Assembly: GCA_902619925.1 (NCBI GenBank)
Contig: CACNFY010000001.1
Location: 124,001-188,000 of the forward strand
Reading direction: 5' to 3'
Length of the DNA: 64,000 nucleotides
Source: an uncultured Pelagibacteraceae bacterium
GTDB taxonomy: Bacteria > Pseudomonadota > Alphaproteobacteria > Pelagibacterales > Pelagibacteraceae
Shown in pieces: positions 25,912-35,045 of the stretch (within the stretch, counting starts at the first letter, position 1; every line of letters starts with the position of its first letter). The notes beneath the pieces were generated by a model. It had not been told where the DNA came from. It worked only from the letters and a program-made list of their open reading frames with translations, and searched no databases. Position numbers and translations under genes: made by a program.

Positions 25912-26985
25912 ATGTTGAAAAAACCTTTGATTTTGGGAATAGAAACGAGTTGCGACGAGACTGCAGCATCAATAATTCAAGATGATGTATCTGGAGTTCC
26001 AAAAATCCTATCAAATATTATATCTAGCCAGTTTGATGTTCATAAAAAATTTGGAGGAGTTGTTCCTGATTTAGCAGCAAGAGCACATGTAGAAAAAATT
26101 GATTTTATTGTTAAAGAGGCTTTATTTAAAGGTAAAAAAAGTATCAATGAAATCGATGCAATAGCTGCAACTGCGGGGCCAGGTTTAATAGTATGTTTAA
26201 CTGTTGGTTTAAATTTTGGTAAAGCATTATCACTATGTTTGCAAAAACCATTTATTGGGGTTAATCATTTAGAGGGACACGCACTTAGTCCTAAGTTGCA
26301 TACAAATTTAGACTATCCTTACTTATTATTGTTAATTTCAGGAGGTCACTCTCAGTTTTTAAGCGTAAGTGGTCTCGGAAATTATAAAAGACTCGGAACA
26401 ACTATTGATGATGCTTTAGGCGAGGCTTTTGATAAAACCGCAAAAATTTTAGGTATCGAATTTCCTGGCGGTCCTATGATTGAGGTTCTTGCTAAGAAAG
26501 GAGATCCAAACAAGTTTAATTTACCAATGCCCATAATAAATAGAGGAGGTTGTAATTTTTCTTTTGCAGGATTAAAAACAGCGGTCGTAAGGTTTTCAAA
26601 AGAATTAAAATCCGATCAAGACAAGTTTGATCTTGCTGCATCTTTTCAACAAACTATTGAAAAAATTATTTTTAAAAAAACCCAAGTTGCATTTGCTGAA
26701 TACATAAAAATAAATGGAGATGTAAATAAAAAACTTGTTGTTGCAGGAGGAGTCGCTGCTAACAAATGTATTAGAAAATGTATTGAAAAAGTATGTGAAA
26801 AAAATAGATTTGAAGTTTATTTTCCACAACAGGATCTATGTGGAGATAACGCAGCTATGATTGCAATGGTTGGTCTTGAGAAATACAAAAAAAAACAATT
26901 TGATAAGCATGATTTAGAAGCTAACCCTAGGTGGCAACTAGATGAGAAGGCAAAATTTTTAAAAGGTGCAGGAGTAGTTTTGTAA
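25912..26985 (+). CDS. tsaD: tRNA N6-adenosine threonylcarbamoyltransferase TsaD
   Basis: TsaD transfers the threonylcarbamoyl group to A37 of ANN-decoding tRNAs. I start at ATG 25912 (MLKKPLILGIETSCDETAAS); a TTG at 25894 in the same frame would add six residues but lacks support. Motifs are IETSCDETA, GGVVPDLAARAHVEKI, the metal histidines in VNHLEGHALSP, LLISGGHSQF, FDKTAKILGIEFPGGP and VAGGVAANKCIR. Length of 357 residues is normal. It is followed by the EVE gene with a 1-base overlap (TAATG). Confidence 0.96.
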   Translation: MLKKPLILGIETSCDETAASIIQDDVSGVPKILSNIISSQFDVHKKFGGVVPDLAARAHVEKIDFIVKEALFKGKKSINEIDAIAATAGPGLIVCLTVGLNFGKALSLCLQKPFIGVNHLEGHALSPKLHTNLDYPYLLLLISGGHSQFLSVSGLGNYKRLGTTIDDALGEAFDKTAKILGIEFPGGPMIEVLAKKGDPNKFNLPMPIINRGGCNFSFAGLKTAVVRFSKELKSDQDKFDLAASFQQTIEKIIFKKTQVAFAEYIKINGDVNKKLVVAGGVAANKCIRKCIEKVCEKNRFEVYFPQQDLCGDNAAMIAMVGLEKYKKKQFDKHDLEANPRWQLDEKAKFLKGAGVVL

Positions 26986-27410
26986 TGAATTATTGGTTAT
27001 TAAAATCAGAACCTGATGTTTGGTCTATTGATCAACAATTTAAATGCGGAAAAAAAGGTGCAGTTTGGGATGGTGTTAGAAATTATCAAGCAGCTAACAA
27101 TTTAAAAAAAATGAAAATTGGTGATCTATGTTTTTTTTATCATTCAAATATAGGAAAAGAAATTGTTGGAATTGTAAAAGTTGTTGAGGAGGCATTTATT
27201 GATCCTACAGATAAAAAAAAGAGATTTGTTGCTGTGCGGGTTTGTTTTAAGGAGAAGCTGAAGAACATTGTAACCCTCAAAAATATCAAGAAAAACAAGG
27301 ATCTTAATGAATTAGCATTAATTAAACAAAGTAGATTGTCAGTTATGCCTATAGATACTAAAAGCTGGAAAATTATTTTGAAGATGGGTAAGATTAAGTA
27401 TAAAAATTAA
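26985..27410 (+). CDS. EVE domain protein
   Basis: This 141-residue protein is a single EVE (PUA-like) domain: [16 protein letters not shown] at the start, [13 protein letters not shown] near 35, the [11 protein letters not shown] strand and [15 protein letters not shown] near the end. EVE domains are predicted to read modified bases in RNA or DNA. Bacterial copies often sit beside tsaD and acs, as here. It is coupled to tsaD by a 1-base overlap and lies one base before acs. Confidence 0.92.
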   Translation: MNYWLLKSEPDVWSIDQQFKCGKKGAVWDGVRNYQAANNLKKMKIGDLCFFYHSNIGKEIVGIVKVVEEAFIDPTDKKKRFVAVRVCFKEKLKNIVTLKNIKKNKDLNELALIKQSRLSVMPIDTKSWKIILKMGKIKYKN

Positions 27411-27411
27411 T

Positions 27412-29484
27412 ATGCCAAAAAAAAAGAAGAAGTCTAACAAAAAAGGAAAAGCTAAAAAAAAAACTAAGGCTAAAAGAAGAGGAAAGATAATTAAATTTAA
27501 AAGAAAGAAAAAAATTAAAGCGAAAAAAGGATTAGAAAAAGAAGGTCCGAAAGAAGTTATTTATAAAGTTAAAACTGATTGGATAAAAAAAGCCACTGTC
27601 AACAAGTCCGAATACGAAAAAAAGTATAAACAATCTCTAAAAGATAACGATGGGTTTTGGAAAAAAGAGGGAAAGCGTATAACCTGGATCAAACCATATT
27701 CGAAAATTAAAGATATCAAATATAGCAAAACTGATGTTCATATTAAATGGTTTTATGATGGAACATTAAATGCATCAGCAAATTGTATTGATAGACATTT
27801 AAAAAAGAATAAAGACAAAACTGCAATAATTTGGGTTGGTGATGATCCTAAAGTTCAAAAGAAAATTACATATAAACAATTACATCAAGAAGTTTCTAAA
27901 GCTGCAAATGGTTTAAAAGAATTAGGAGTTAAAAAAGGTGACAGAGTAACGATTTATTTAACTATGATACCGGAGCTAGCATATACAATGCTCGCATGCG
28001 CTAGAATAGGAGCAATACATTCAATAATTTTTGGAGGTTTTTCACCAGATAGCATATCCGGCAGAATAAATGATTGTAAATCCGATTATGTCATAACTGC
28101 TGATGAAGGTATTAGAGGTGGTAAAACTATTCACTTAAAATCAATAACAGATGAAGCCTTAGTAGACTGTCCTAACGTAAAAAAATGTATAGTAATTAAA
28201 AGAACTGGAAGCAGAATTAATTGGGATGAAAGTAGAGATATTTGGTATCACAAGATGATAAAAAACGCATCTTCAAATTGTGAACCTGAGGAAATGAGTG
28301 CAGAGGATCCACTATTTATTCTTTATACGTCCGGATCTACTGGAAAACCAAAGGGTGTTCTACACACTACAGGTGGTTATATGGTTTATGCGTCCATGAC
28401 ACATCAATATATTTTTAATTATAAACCAAAAGATATTTACTGGTGTAGTGCTGATATTGGCTGGGTTACAGGTCATAGTTATATTATTTATGGTCCATTA
28501 TCTAATGGAGCTACTACTATTATGTTTGAGGGTATACCTACATATCCAGATAGTTCAAGATGGTGGCAAATTATTGATAAATATAAAGTGAATATATTTT
28601 ATACCGCTCCAACTGCAATTAGAGCATTAATGAGAGAGGGAGAAAAACCCGTTAAAAAAACTTCAAGAAAATCATTAAAATTGTTAGGTACAGTTGGTGA
28701 ACCGATAAATCCGGAAGCGTGGCAATGGTATTTTAAAACTGTTGGCGACTCGAGATGTCCTATTGTTGACACCTGGTGGCAGACTGAAACTGGTGGGATA
28801 TTAATTAGTCCTCAAACAGGAGCTATTGATTTGAAACCTGGTTCTGCAACAAAACCATTTTATGGTATCAAGCCTGTTATAGTAGACAAAAATGGAAAAG
28901 TGCTGAAAGGTGAAGCTCAAGGAAGATTATGTATTGCTCAATCTTGGCCGGGGCAAATGAGAACTGTTTATGGAGACCATCAAAGATTTATTGATACTTA
29001 CTTCTCACAGTTTGATGGAAAGTATTTTACTGGAGATGGCTGTAGAAGAGACAAAGATGGCTACTATTGGATAACAGGAAGAGTAGATGATGTGATAATA
29101 GTTTCTGGGCATAATTTAGGAACTGCTGAGATTGAAAGCGCATTTGTTGCACATCCTAAGGTGGCTGAAGCTGCAGTTGTAGGATATCCGCATGATATAA
29201 AAGGTAACGGATTGTATTGTTATGTAACTCTTAATGTTGGAGAGGAACCAAATGGAGAGCTTGAAAGAGATTTAAAATTATGGGTCCGAAAACAAATTGG
29301 ACCTATAGCAACTCCAGATTTAATTCACTTCTCACCCGGACTTCCTAAAACAAGGTCTGGAAAAATAATGAGAAGGATATTAAGAAAAATTGCAGCAAAT
29401 GAACATGATCAACTTGGTGATACAACTACGCTTGCAGACCCTTCAGTCGTTAAGAGTCTGGTTAACGAAAGAAAAAATATTTAA
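27412..29484 (+). CDS. acs: Acetyl-CoA synthetase with a lysine-rich N-terminal tail
   Basis: This enzyme makes acetyl-CoA from acetate, ATP and CoA. From residue 55 on it is a normal Acs: [18 protein letters not shown], the ATP loop [11 protein letters not shown] at 305-315, [27 protein letters not shown], the hinge region ITGRVDDVI and the acetylatable K651 in RSGKIMRR. The first 40 residues are unusual: 22 lysines and 3 arginines. There is no ATG/GTG/TTG candidate between the tail and the domain, and the ATG sits one base after the EVE gene, so the tail is real. The symporter genes nearby fit acetate use. Confidence 0.96.
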   Translation: MPKKKKKSNKKGKAKKKTKAKRRGKIIKFKRKKKIKAKKGLEKEGPKEVIYKVKTDWIKKATVNKSEYEKKYKQSLKDNDGFWKKEGKRITWIKPYSKIKDIKYSKTDVHIKWFYDGTLNASANCIDRHLKKNKDKTAIIWVGDDPKVQKKITYKQLHQEVSKAANGLKELGVKKGDRVTIYLTMIPELAYTMLACARIGAIHSIIFGGFSPDSISGRINDCKSDYVITADEGIRGGKTIHLKSITDEALVDCPNVKKCIVIKRTGSRINWDESRDIWYHKMIKNASSNCEPEEMSAEDPLFILYTSGSTGKPKGVLHTTGGYMVYASMTHQYIFNYKPKDIYWCSADIGWVTGHSYIIYGPLSNGATTIMFEGIPTYPDSSRWWQIIDKYKVNIFYTAPTAIRALMREGEKPVKKTSRKSLKLLGTVGEPINPEAWQWYFKTVGDSRCPIVDTWWQTETGGILISPQTGAIDLKPGSATKPFYGIKPVIVDKNGKVLKGEAQGRLCIAQSWPGQMRTVYGDHQRFIDTYFSQFDGKYFTGDGCRRDKDGYYWITGRVDDVIIVSGHNLGTAEIESAFVAHPKVAEAAVVGYPHDIKGNGLYCYVTLNVGEEPNGELERDLKLWVRKQIGPIATPDLIHFSPGLPKTRSGKIMRRILRKIAANEHDQLGDTTTLADPSVVKSLVNERKNI

Positions 29485-30107
29485 AAGTTAATAAGTTTTT
29501 GGAATTCCTCTTTAATGTTATCCCATTTTAATATCATAGAATTTAAAACTATTTTTCTATCTAAAGTTTTTAATTCCTCTGCTATAGGAGCCCACTCATA
29601 AAGAGCTAAAGCGCTTTTATTAAAAGGTAAATCATCAGAGTATTTTTTCCAATCAATATTATCATATCTTTCTTCAAATAATTTTCTAGCTTTTTCAATT
29701 ACTTCCTCTGGCATCCCATTTAGCTTTTCTCTTTCTAAAATAGAATGATAAATTTTTTTTGCGTGTCCATTTTCTTGAAAATTTTTTGTAATATTTAAAT
29801 AAGAGAGTGAGTAAAATATCATATCCTGTAAAGCTACGTAATAAATATTCCATTTTGCTTTATTTATAGATCCTAGAAATTTTTCATTATCAAAATGCAA
29901 AACATATTTAGTTCCCATCCTGGTTTTTAAATATCCATATAGAGTAACCTGAGTAACCCAGGCAGATTTCTTTTGTATAAAGTCTTCTAAATCATCCAAA
30001 TTTTTAATTTTTTTCTTCGGCAGAATAGATTTGAACATTGCAAGCAGATAAACTTTAAAATCCTCAAGTTTTATATCTTTTAAATTGAATCTATATTTTA
30101 GCACCAT
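29481..30107 (-). CDS. Conserved protein of unknown function, 208 residues
   Basis: I do not recognise a named family. The protein is soluble, mostly helical and rich in Lys, Trp and Tyr. Visible stretches are [49 protein letters not shown] and [13 protein letters not shown]. There is no signal peptide or membrane segment. It lies between acs (convergent, 4-base overlap) and the symporter genes (divergent, 119 bases), so it may be linked to acetate use, but only by position. Confidence 0.65.
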   Translation of the reverse strand: MVLKYRFNLKDIKLEDFKVYLLAMFKSILPKKKIKNLDDLEDFIQKKSAWVTQVTLYGYLKTRMGTKYVLHFDNEKFLGSINKAKWNIYYVALQDMIFYSLSYLNITKNFQENGHAKKIYHSILEREKLNGMPEEVIEKARKLFEERYDNIDWKKYSDDLPFNKSALALYEWAPIAEELKTLDRKIVLNSMILKWDNIKEEFQKLINF

Positions 30108-30226
30108 TTAACTACCTGAAGTTGTTTTATAATCTAAAAATTGTATTATTTGTAGCTTTTTTAGGGGTTCCAATAAATTTGATTATGAGTATGGTCATTT
30201 CTTTTAACCTATAGGGAGGGAAAAAA

Positions 30227-30490
30227 ATGTCAAAACAAGAACAACATTGGGAGAAGACCAGAAATTTGCTCTTTATCACATTAGCAATTTGGTTTGTTTT
30301 CTCGATTGGCATCTTTTTCTTCGCGACTGAAATGAACGCTTCAGGCATTAAACCATTTGGATATCCTTTAACGTATTGGTTTACATGTCAAGGTTCTCTT
30401 GGAATTTTTGTAATCTTAATTTTTTGGTTTGCAGGCAGACAAGAGAAAATCGATGAAGAGTTTGGTTTCACCGAGAGAGAGGATGACTAA
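30227..30490 (+). CDS. Sodium:solute symporter small subunit (DUF4212)
   Basis: This 87-residue protein has two membrane helices (about 15-37 and 48-70) and the DUF4212 pattern: HWEKTRNLLFITLAIWFVF, then FGYPLTYWFTCQGSLGIF and FWFAGRQEKIDEEFG. It is the small partner of VC_2705-type acetate/monocarboxylate symporters. A strong ribosome binding site (AGGGAGGG, about 30214-30221) lies 5 bases before the ATG; this is stronger than most in the window and suggests high expression. It overlaps the symporter gene by one base (TAATG). Confidence 0.93.
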   Translation: MSKQEQHWEKTRNLLFITLAIWFVFSIGIFFFATEMNASGIKPFGYPLTYWFTCQGSLGIFVILIFWFAGRQEKIDEEFGFTEREDD

Positions 30491-32310
30491 TGATTAAAGG
30501 TAAATTTATAGACAACTTGCCTAAAGTTTATGGAATCTATACAGGGGGTTTCCTTGGTTTCATAATTCTTATGGCAATTGCAGAACAAGCTGGGATGTCT
30601 GCGAAGATGATAGGAATTTTCTTCGTTGCATTTACAGTTTTAATCTATGCACTAATCGGATACTTATCAAGAACACTTCAAGTAGATGCTTATTACGTAG
30701 CTGGAAGACAGGTTCCAACTGTATTTAATGGAATGGCGACTGCAGCAGACTGGATGTCTGGTGCTTCATTCGTTGCTATGGCAGGTGGAATATACTTCAA
30801 AGGCTATGGTTATATGGCTCTGTTAGTTGGATGGACTGGTGGTTACGTTTTAGTTGCATCTTTATTAGCACCATACCTAAGAAAATTTGGATGTTACACA
30901 GTTCCAGATTTTATCGGAACTAGATATGGTGGAAACATGGCAAGATTATCTGCGGTGATCGTTTTAACGGTTGCTTCATTCACTTACGTAACAGCTCAAA
31001 TTAATGCTACAGGAACTATTGCATCAGTTGCACTAGATATTCCTTTTAATATTGCTGTATATGTCGGTTTAGCAAGTATATTGATGTGTTCAATGCTTGG
31101 CGGAATGAGAGCGGTTACTTGGACCCAAGTTGCTCAGTACATTGTATTAATTATTGCATACTTAATACCTGTGTTCTGGATTAGTAACAAAATAGGCGCT
31201 GGTTTCTTCCCGCACTTTATGTTAGCGGATGAAGTTGCTAGAATTGCTGAACTTGAAAATCAATTTGGTCTTGGAACTATTAAAAACTCAGCAGCTGATT
31301 TAGCTACAGTGCCAAAAGGTTTAGCTGGTATAACTAAAGCTCACTCTGATGTTAACACAACACCTTGGAAATTTATTTCATTGGCAGTTTGTATGATGGC
31401 TGGAACAGCTTCATTACCTCACGTGATGATGAGATATTTTACAACTCCAAGTGTGAAAGCAGCTAGAAGATCAGTAGGTTGGTCTTTATTCTTTATATTC
31501 CTACTATATTCTTCTGCACCAATGTTAGCAACTTTATCAAAACTTTCATTGATGGATCCAAATCTACCAACTGGAATTATTGGTAAATCAATTGCAGATG
31601 TACAAGCTATAGACTGGTATCAAAACTGGAACCAAGCTAATCTTATGTTCGTAAGTGACTTTAACGGAAATGGAACACTTGAGTTAAACGAGTTTTTCAT
31701 GGGTGGTAAAGCCGTTGTATTAGCGACACCAGAGGTTGCTGGATTACCATATGTAATTTCAGGTCTAGTTGCTGCTGGAGGTATGGCCGCTGCCATGTCA
31801 ACCGCAGACGGATTAGTACTGGCAATTTCAAATGCTCTATCTCATGACATTTATTACAAAATGATTAATCCAAAAGCTGAAACAGCTAAAAGATTAATTG
31901 TAGCGAGGGTATTACTTGTAATAATTGGTTTTGCTGGAGCAACAATTGCAGCTCTTGAAATTCAAGGCATTCTTGGTTCGGTAATTTGGGCATTTGACTT
32001 TGCTATGTCTGGATTATTCTTCCCACTAGTACTAGGAGTATGGTGGAAGCGAGCGAATGCACAAGGTGCTGTTGCAGGAATGTTGTTAGGTCTAATATCA
32101 GGTTCTGCTTACTTGATTTGGGTAAGAAACGGTGGAGCTGGCTTCTGGGGAGTTACACAATTAACTTTCGGTATAGTCGGGTCACTTGTAAGCTTAGTTT
32201 CAATGATTGTAGTAAGCTTAATAACTAAAGCGCCAGATTCTGCTACACAGAAGATGGTTGATGAAGTTAGAATACCTAGCGGTAAAACTGTACTAGGAAA
32301 ACAACACTAA
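30490..32310 (+). CDS. Sodium:solute symporter (acetate/monocarboxylate, ActP-like) with an EF-hand-like loop
   Basis: This 606-residue inner-membrane symporter of the SSS family has about 13 helices. Family blocks are YYVAGRQVPTVFNGMATAAD, WMSGASFVAMAG, VPDFIGTRYGG, ATLSKLSLMDPNLP and AAAMSTADGLVLAISNAL. An external loop contains D390-F-N-G-N-G-T-L-E-L-N-E401, a match to the 12-residue EF-hand calcium loop. Codons are less AT-biased than in most of the window, fitting high expression. Acetate is the likely substrate given acs upstream; pyruvate or lactate are alternatives. Confidence 0.93.
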   Translation: MIKGKFIDNLPKVYGIYTGGFLGFIILMAIAEQAGMSAKMIGIFFVAFTVLIYALIGYLSRTLQVDAYYVAGRQVPTVFNGMATAADWMSGASFVAMAGGIYFKGYGYMALLVGWTGGYVLVASLLAPYLRKFGCYTVPDFIGTRYGGNMARLSAVIVLTVASFTYVTAQINATGTIASVALDIPFNIAVYVGLASILMCSMLGGMRAVTWTQVAQYIVLIIAYLIPVFWISNKIGAGFFPHFMLADEVARIAELENQFGLGTIKNSAADLATVPKGLAGITKAHSDVNTTPWKFISLAVCMMAGTASLPHVMMRYFTTPSVKAARRSVGWSLFFIFLLYSSAPMLATLSKLSLMDPNLPTGIIGKSIADVQAIDWYQNWNQANLMFVSDFNGNGTLELNEFFMGGKAVVLATPEVAGLPYVISGLVAAGGMAAAMSTADGLVLAISNALSHDIYYKMINPKAETAKRLIVARVLLVIIGFAGATIAALEIQGILGSVIWAFDFAMSGLFFPLVLGVWWKRANAQGAVAGMLLGLISGSAYLIWVRNGGAGFWGVTQLTFGIVGSLVSLVSMIVVSLITKAPDSATQKMVDEVRIPSGKTVLGKQH

Positions 32311-32328
32311 ATTATATAATATAAAAAA

Positions 32329-32353
32329 AAGGGGCGAATTTATTTCGCCCCTT
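32329..32353 (-). terminator. GC-rich hairpin after the symporter; the T-tract lies on the minus strand
   Basis: AAGGGGCGAA (32329-32338), a 5-base loop and TTCGCCCCTT (32344-32353) form a perfect 10-bp stem, one of the most GC-rich spots in the window. Read on the plus strand only two Ts of the stem precede a run of A. Read on the minus strand the stem runs into eight Ts. As a classical rho-independent terminator it would therefore work on minus-strand RNA, though it follows a plus-strand gene. It may also protect the 3' end of the symporter mRNA. Confidence 0.7.
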
Positions 32354-32362
32354 AAAAAATCC

Positions 32363-32713
32363 ATGAGTGCAAATTTTCATCCTCTAATATACTTAATTGA
32401 TTATGTATTAGGTGTAATTATGTGGACACTAATTGGTAGAGTTGCAATGAATATCTTTCAAAGACAGGACTCAGAATTTTTTTTTATGAAAGTATTTGTT
32501 AAAATGACAGATCCATTTATCAAAATGTTTAGGTTTATAACACCCTCTTTTATTGTTGCTCCGTTAGTTCCCCTGTATGTTGCATGGTTTTTTTATATGT
32601 TTCGTTTTTATTTAATGCCTTACTTAATGGGTTATTCTGTTATGGGTATGTTGTCTTTTCCACTCGAAAGTGAGATAGCAGCTCAAATATATCAAATTTT
32701 TGGTAAAAATTAA
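32363..32713 (+). CDS. YggT-like membrane protein
   Basis: This 116-residue protein has two or three hydrophobic helices (about 8-30, 60-80 and 83-95) around a YggT-like core: LIGRVAMNIFQRQ, then FVKMTDPFIKMFRFITP. The TDPF and R-x-x-x-P elements match the family, but it is more divergent than the copy at 22872. It lies 52 bases after the symporter, across the hairpin, and before rpe. Function unknown. Confidence 0.7.
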   Translation: MSANFHPLIYLIDYVLGVIMWTLIGRVAMNIFQRQDSEFFFMKVFVKMTDPFIKMFRFITPSFIVAPLVPLYVAWFFYMFRFYLMPYLMGYSVMGMLSFPLESEIAAQIYQIFGKN

Positions 32714-32755
32714 TTCAAAATAAAAACAAAAATTGATACTAGTGATAAGTAATCA

Positions 32756-33415
32756 ATGAAAAAAATACAAATATCTCCCTCTATATTATCTGCAGATTTT
32801 AGCAAACTTGGTGATGAAATTGTAAAATTGGAAAATGGGGGAGCTGATATGATTCACGTAGATGTTATGGACGGACATTTCGTTCCAAATTTAACAATAG
32901 GACCTCCTATTATAAAATCATTAAGAAAATATACTAAACTTCCATTTGATGTACATTTAATGATATCACCTGTACACAAATATATTAAAAATTACGCTGA
33001 TGCTGGCGCAGATATAATTACAATACATCCTGAGGCTACAGATGATTTAAGTGAGTCAATAGAACTTATTAAATCTTTAAACAAAAAAATTGGAGTTTCA
33101 TTAAATCCAGATACACCTATTGATAAAATTAAAAACATTTTATCTAAAGTTGATTTAATTCTTATTATGAGCGTTTATCCAGGATTTGGTGGTCAAAAAT
33201 TTATGCCAGAGGTATTAGATAAAATAAAAACTTTAAATAAACTAAAAATAAATAATAAATTTAATTTCAATATTGAAGTTGATGGAGGTATTAATTTTGA
33301 AAATTCCAAATTTGTAATTGATGCTGGTGCAGATATATTAGTTTCAGGAACTACAATTTTTAAAGAAAATGAGGGAAATATTAAGAAAAATATTGAAACT
33401 TTAAGAATTTCTTAA
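32756..33415 (+). CDS. rpe: Ribulose-phosphate 3-epimerase
   Basis: Rpe interconverts ribulose-5-phosphate and xylulose-5-phosphate in the pentose phosphate pathway. The 219-residue TIM barrel shows ISPSILSADFSKLGDE, the metal/acid site MIHVDVMDGHFVPNLTIG, DVHLMI near 63, MSVYPGFGGQKF near 139-150 and the final EVDGGIN with DAGADILVSG. Length is standard. It is followed after one base by the heparinase-like gene. Confidence 0.97.
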   Translation: MKKIQISPSILSADFSKLGDEIVKLENGGADMIHVDVMDGHFVPNLTIGPPIIKSLRKYTKLPFDVHLMISPVHKYIKNYADAGADIITIHPEATDDLSESIELIKSLNKKIGVSLNPDTPIDKIKNILSKVDLILIMSVYPGFGGQKFMPEVLDKIKTLNKLKINNKFNFNIEVDGGINFENSKFVIDAGADILVSGTTIFKENEGNIKKNIETLRIS

Positions 33416-33416
33416 G

Positions 33417-35045
33417 ATGCCTATAAAGAATACTTTAAATTTATTTAGCAAATTTAAATTCATTTTTTCATCAAAATTAAGAAATATTTATTTAAAATCC
33501 TCACTTTATAATAAAAAAATATCTAACTTAGATAATTTAAGCTTAGTTTATAAACCTAATCCAAATATATTTGATTGTTTAGTAAAATATAAAAAGCAAA
33601 AACAAAATATAAGCAATTATCAAACTAAAAATATCTGGAGTCTTGAAAATAAAAAGTTTGAGGAGGTTAAATTTCTACATAATTTTTATTGGCTTTACTC
33701 AATAGATTTAAAATCCTCTACTAAAGTTACACACTCTATTATTGAAAATTGGATTAACAACAATAAAGATTATAACAGTCGTAGCTGGGAAATAGATTTA
33801 CTATCAAAAAGAGTAATTTCATGGATTAGTAATTCCAAACTTACATATGACGACGGTGAGGACGGATATAAAGAAAAATTTAATTTTTTAGTGAGAAAGC
33901 AAGTTAATCATTTAAAAAATGAGATAAATAGATCAAATTCATTCGATGATAAATTAATTGGTTGTGCTGCGGTTATATTGGCAGGTCTTGCCTATCAAGA
34001 CAAAGTTTTCTTAATATTTGGATTTGGTCTTTTAAAGAAAATAATCAGTTTTTCATTAGATGATGACGGTTTCCCAAAATCTAGAAGTTTTAGACAACTA
34101 ATATTTTATTTAAAGTATTTAGTATTAATAAGGGAACTTTTAAAAGAATCTCAAAAAGAGATCCCCGACTATTTAGACGAGGCAATATATTATTTAGGGC
34201 AATCTTATAATCTATTTTTTCAAAATTCTCATAAATCTTTATTATTTAATGGAAACCACGAAACTAATAATGAGGAATTTGATAAATACCTAAAAACTAA
34301 TGGATATAAATTCAAGTTTCAGAATAATGAAATTTCTGGATATATTTTTATAAAAAATCATAAAAACTCCCTAATTATGGATCTAGGGACTCCACCACAC
34401 AAAAAATATTCACAAAATTACCAATCAGGAGTTTTATCTTTTGAATTAACACATCTTGATAAAAAAATAATTACAAATTCTGGTTATTATCAAAGAAAAA
34501 AACATCAACTAAACAGTATTTCAAGATCTACTGCCTCCCACTCTACTTTGGTTTTAGATAATAACTCTATTACCAAGTTCAAAAGAGATAATATAGGTAA
34601 AGATTTTTGCGAAGGAAATTTTAAAGTATTTGATAAAAAATACATTTTTGAGAAAAATAAATGGTGTATTGAGGCATCTCACGATGGTTACCAAAGGATT
34701 TATGGTGTTATACACAATCGAAAAATAGAATATTTGTGTAATGAATTTATTTTAATTGGAAGGGATACTTTGTTAAAAAAAAGTAATTTTAAGGAGACAA
34801 ATTTTGAAGTTAGATTTCATCTAATGCCTGGAGCAAAAGTTACAAAAACTATTGATAATAAAAATATTTTAATTGATATTGAAAATACTGGGTGGAAGTT
34901 TAGTTGTTTGAATTATAATATAGACGTAGAAACTGGTTTGTATTTTGGAAAAAAAAATAAATATATAGAAAATCAAAATATTTTTATTTCAGGAACTACA
35001 ATTAGTGACATACAAAAGATTTCTTGGAAATTTGAAAAAATATGA
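33417..35045 (+). CDS. Heparinase II/III-like protein
   Basis: This 542-residue protein has an N-terminal alpha-helical toroid part (WSLENKKFEEVKFLHNFYWL near 72, WINNNKDYNSRSWEIDLLSK near 110) and a C-terminal beta part with the heparinase II/III pattern MDLGTPPHKKYSQNYQSGVL and STASHSTLVLDNN. There is no signal peptide, which sets it apart from secreted polysaccharide lyases; alphaproteobacterial copies beside purH share this. A role in cell-envelope glycan turnover is possible but unproven. It overlaps purH by 4 bases (ATGA). Confidence 0.88.
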   Translation: MPIKNTLNLFSKFKFIFSSKLRNIYLKSSLYNKKISNLDNLSLVYKPNPNIFDCLVKYKKQKQNISNYQTKNIWSLENKKFEEVKFLHNFYWLYSIDLKSSTKVTHSIIENWINNNKDYNSRSWEIDLLSKRVISWISNSKLTYDDGEDGYKEKFNFLVRKQVNHLKNEINRSNSFDDKLIGCAAVILAGLAYQDKVFLIFGFGLLKKIISFSLDDDGFPKSRSFRQLIFYLKYLVLIRELLKESQKEIPDYLDEAIYYLGQSYNLFFQNSHKSLLFNGNHETNNEEFDKYLKTNGYKFKFQNNEISGYIFIKNHKNSLIMDLGTPPHKKYSQNYQSGVLSFELTHLDKKIITNSGYYQRKKHQLNSISRSTASHSTLVLDNNSITKFKRDNIGKDFCEGNFKVFDKKYIFEKNKWCIEASHDGYQRIYGVIHNRKIEYLCNEFILIGRDTLLKKSNFKETNFEVRFHLMPGAKVTKTIDNKNILIDIENTGWKFSCLNYNIDVETGLYFGKKNKYIENQNIFISGTTISDIQKISWKFEKI

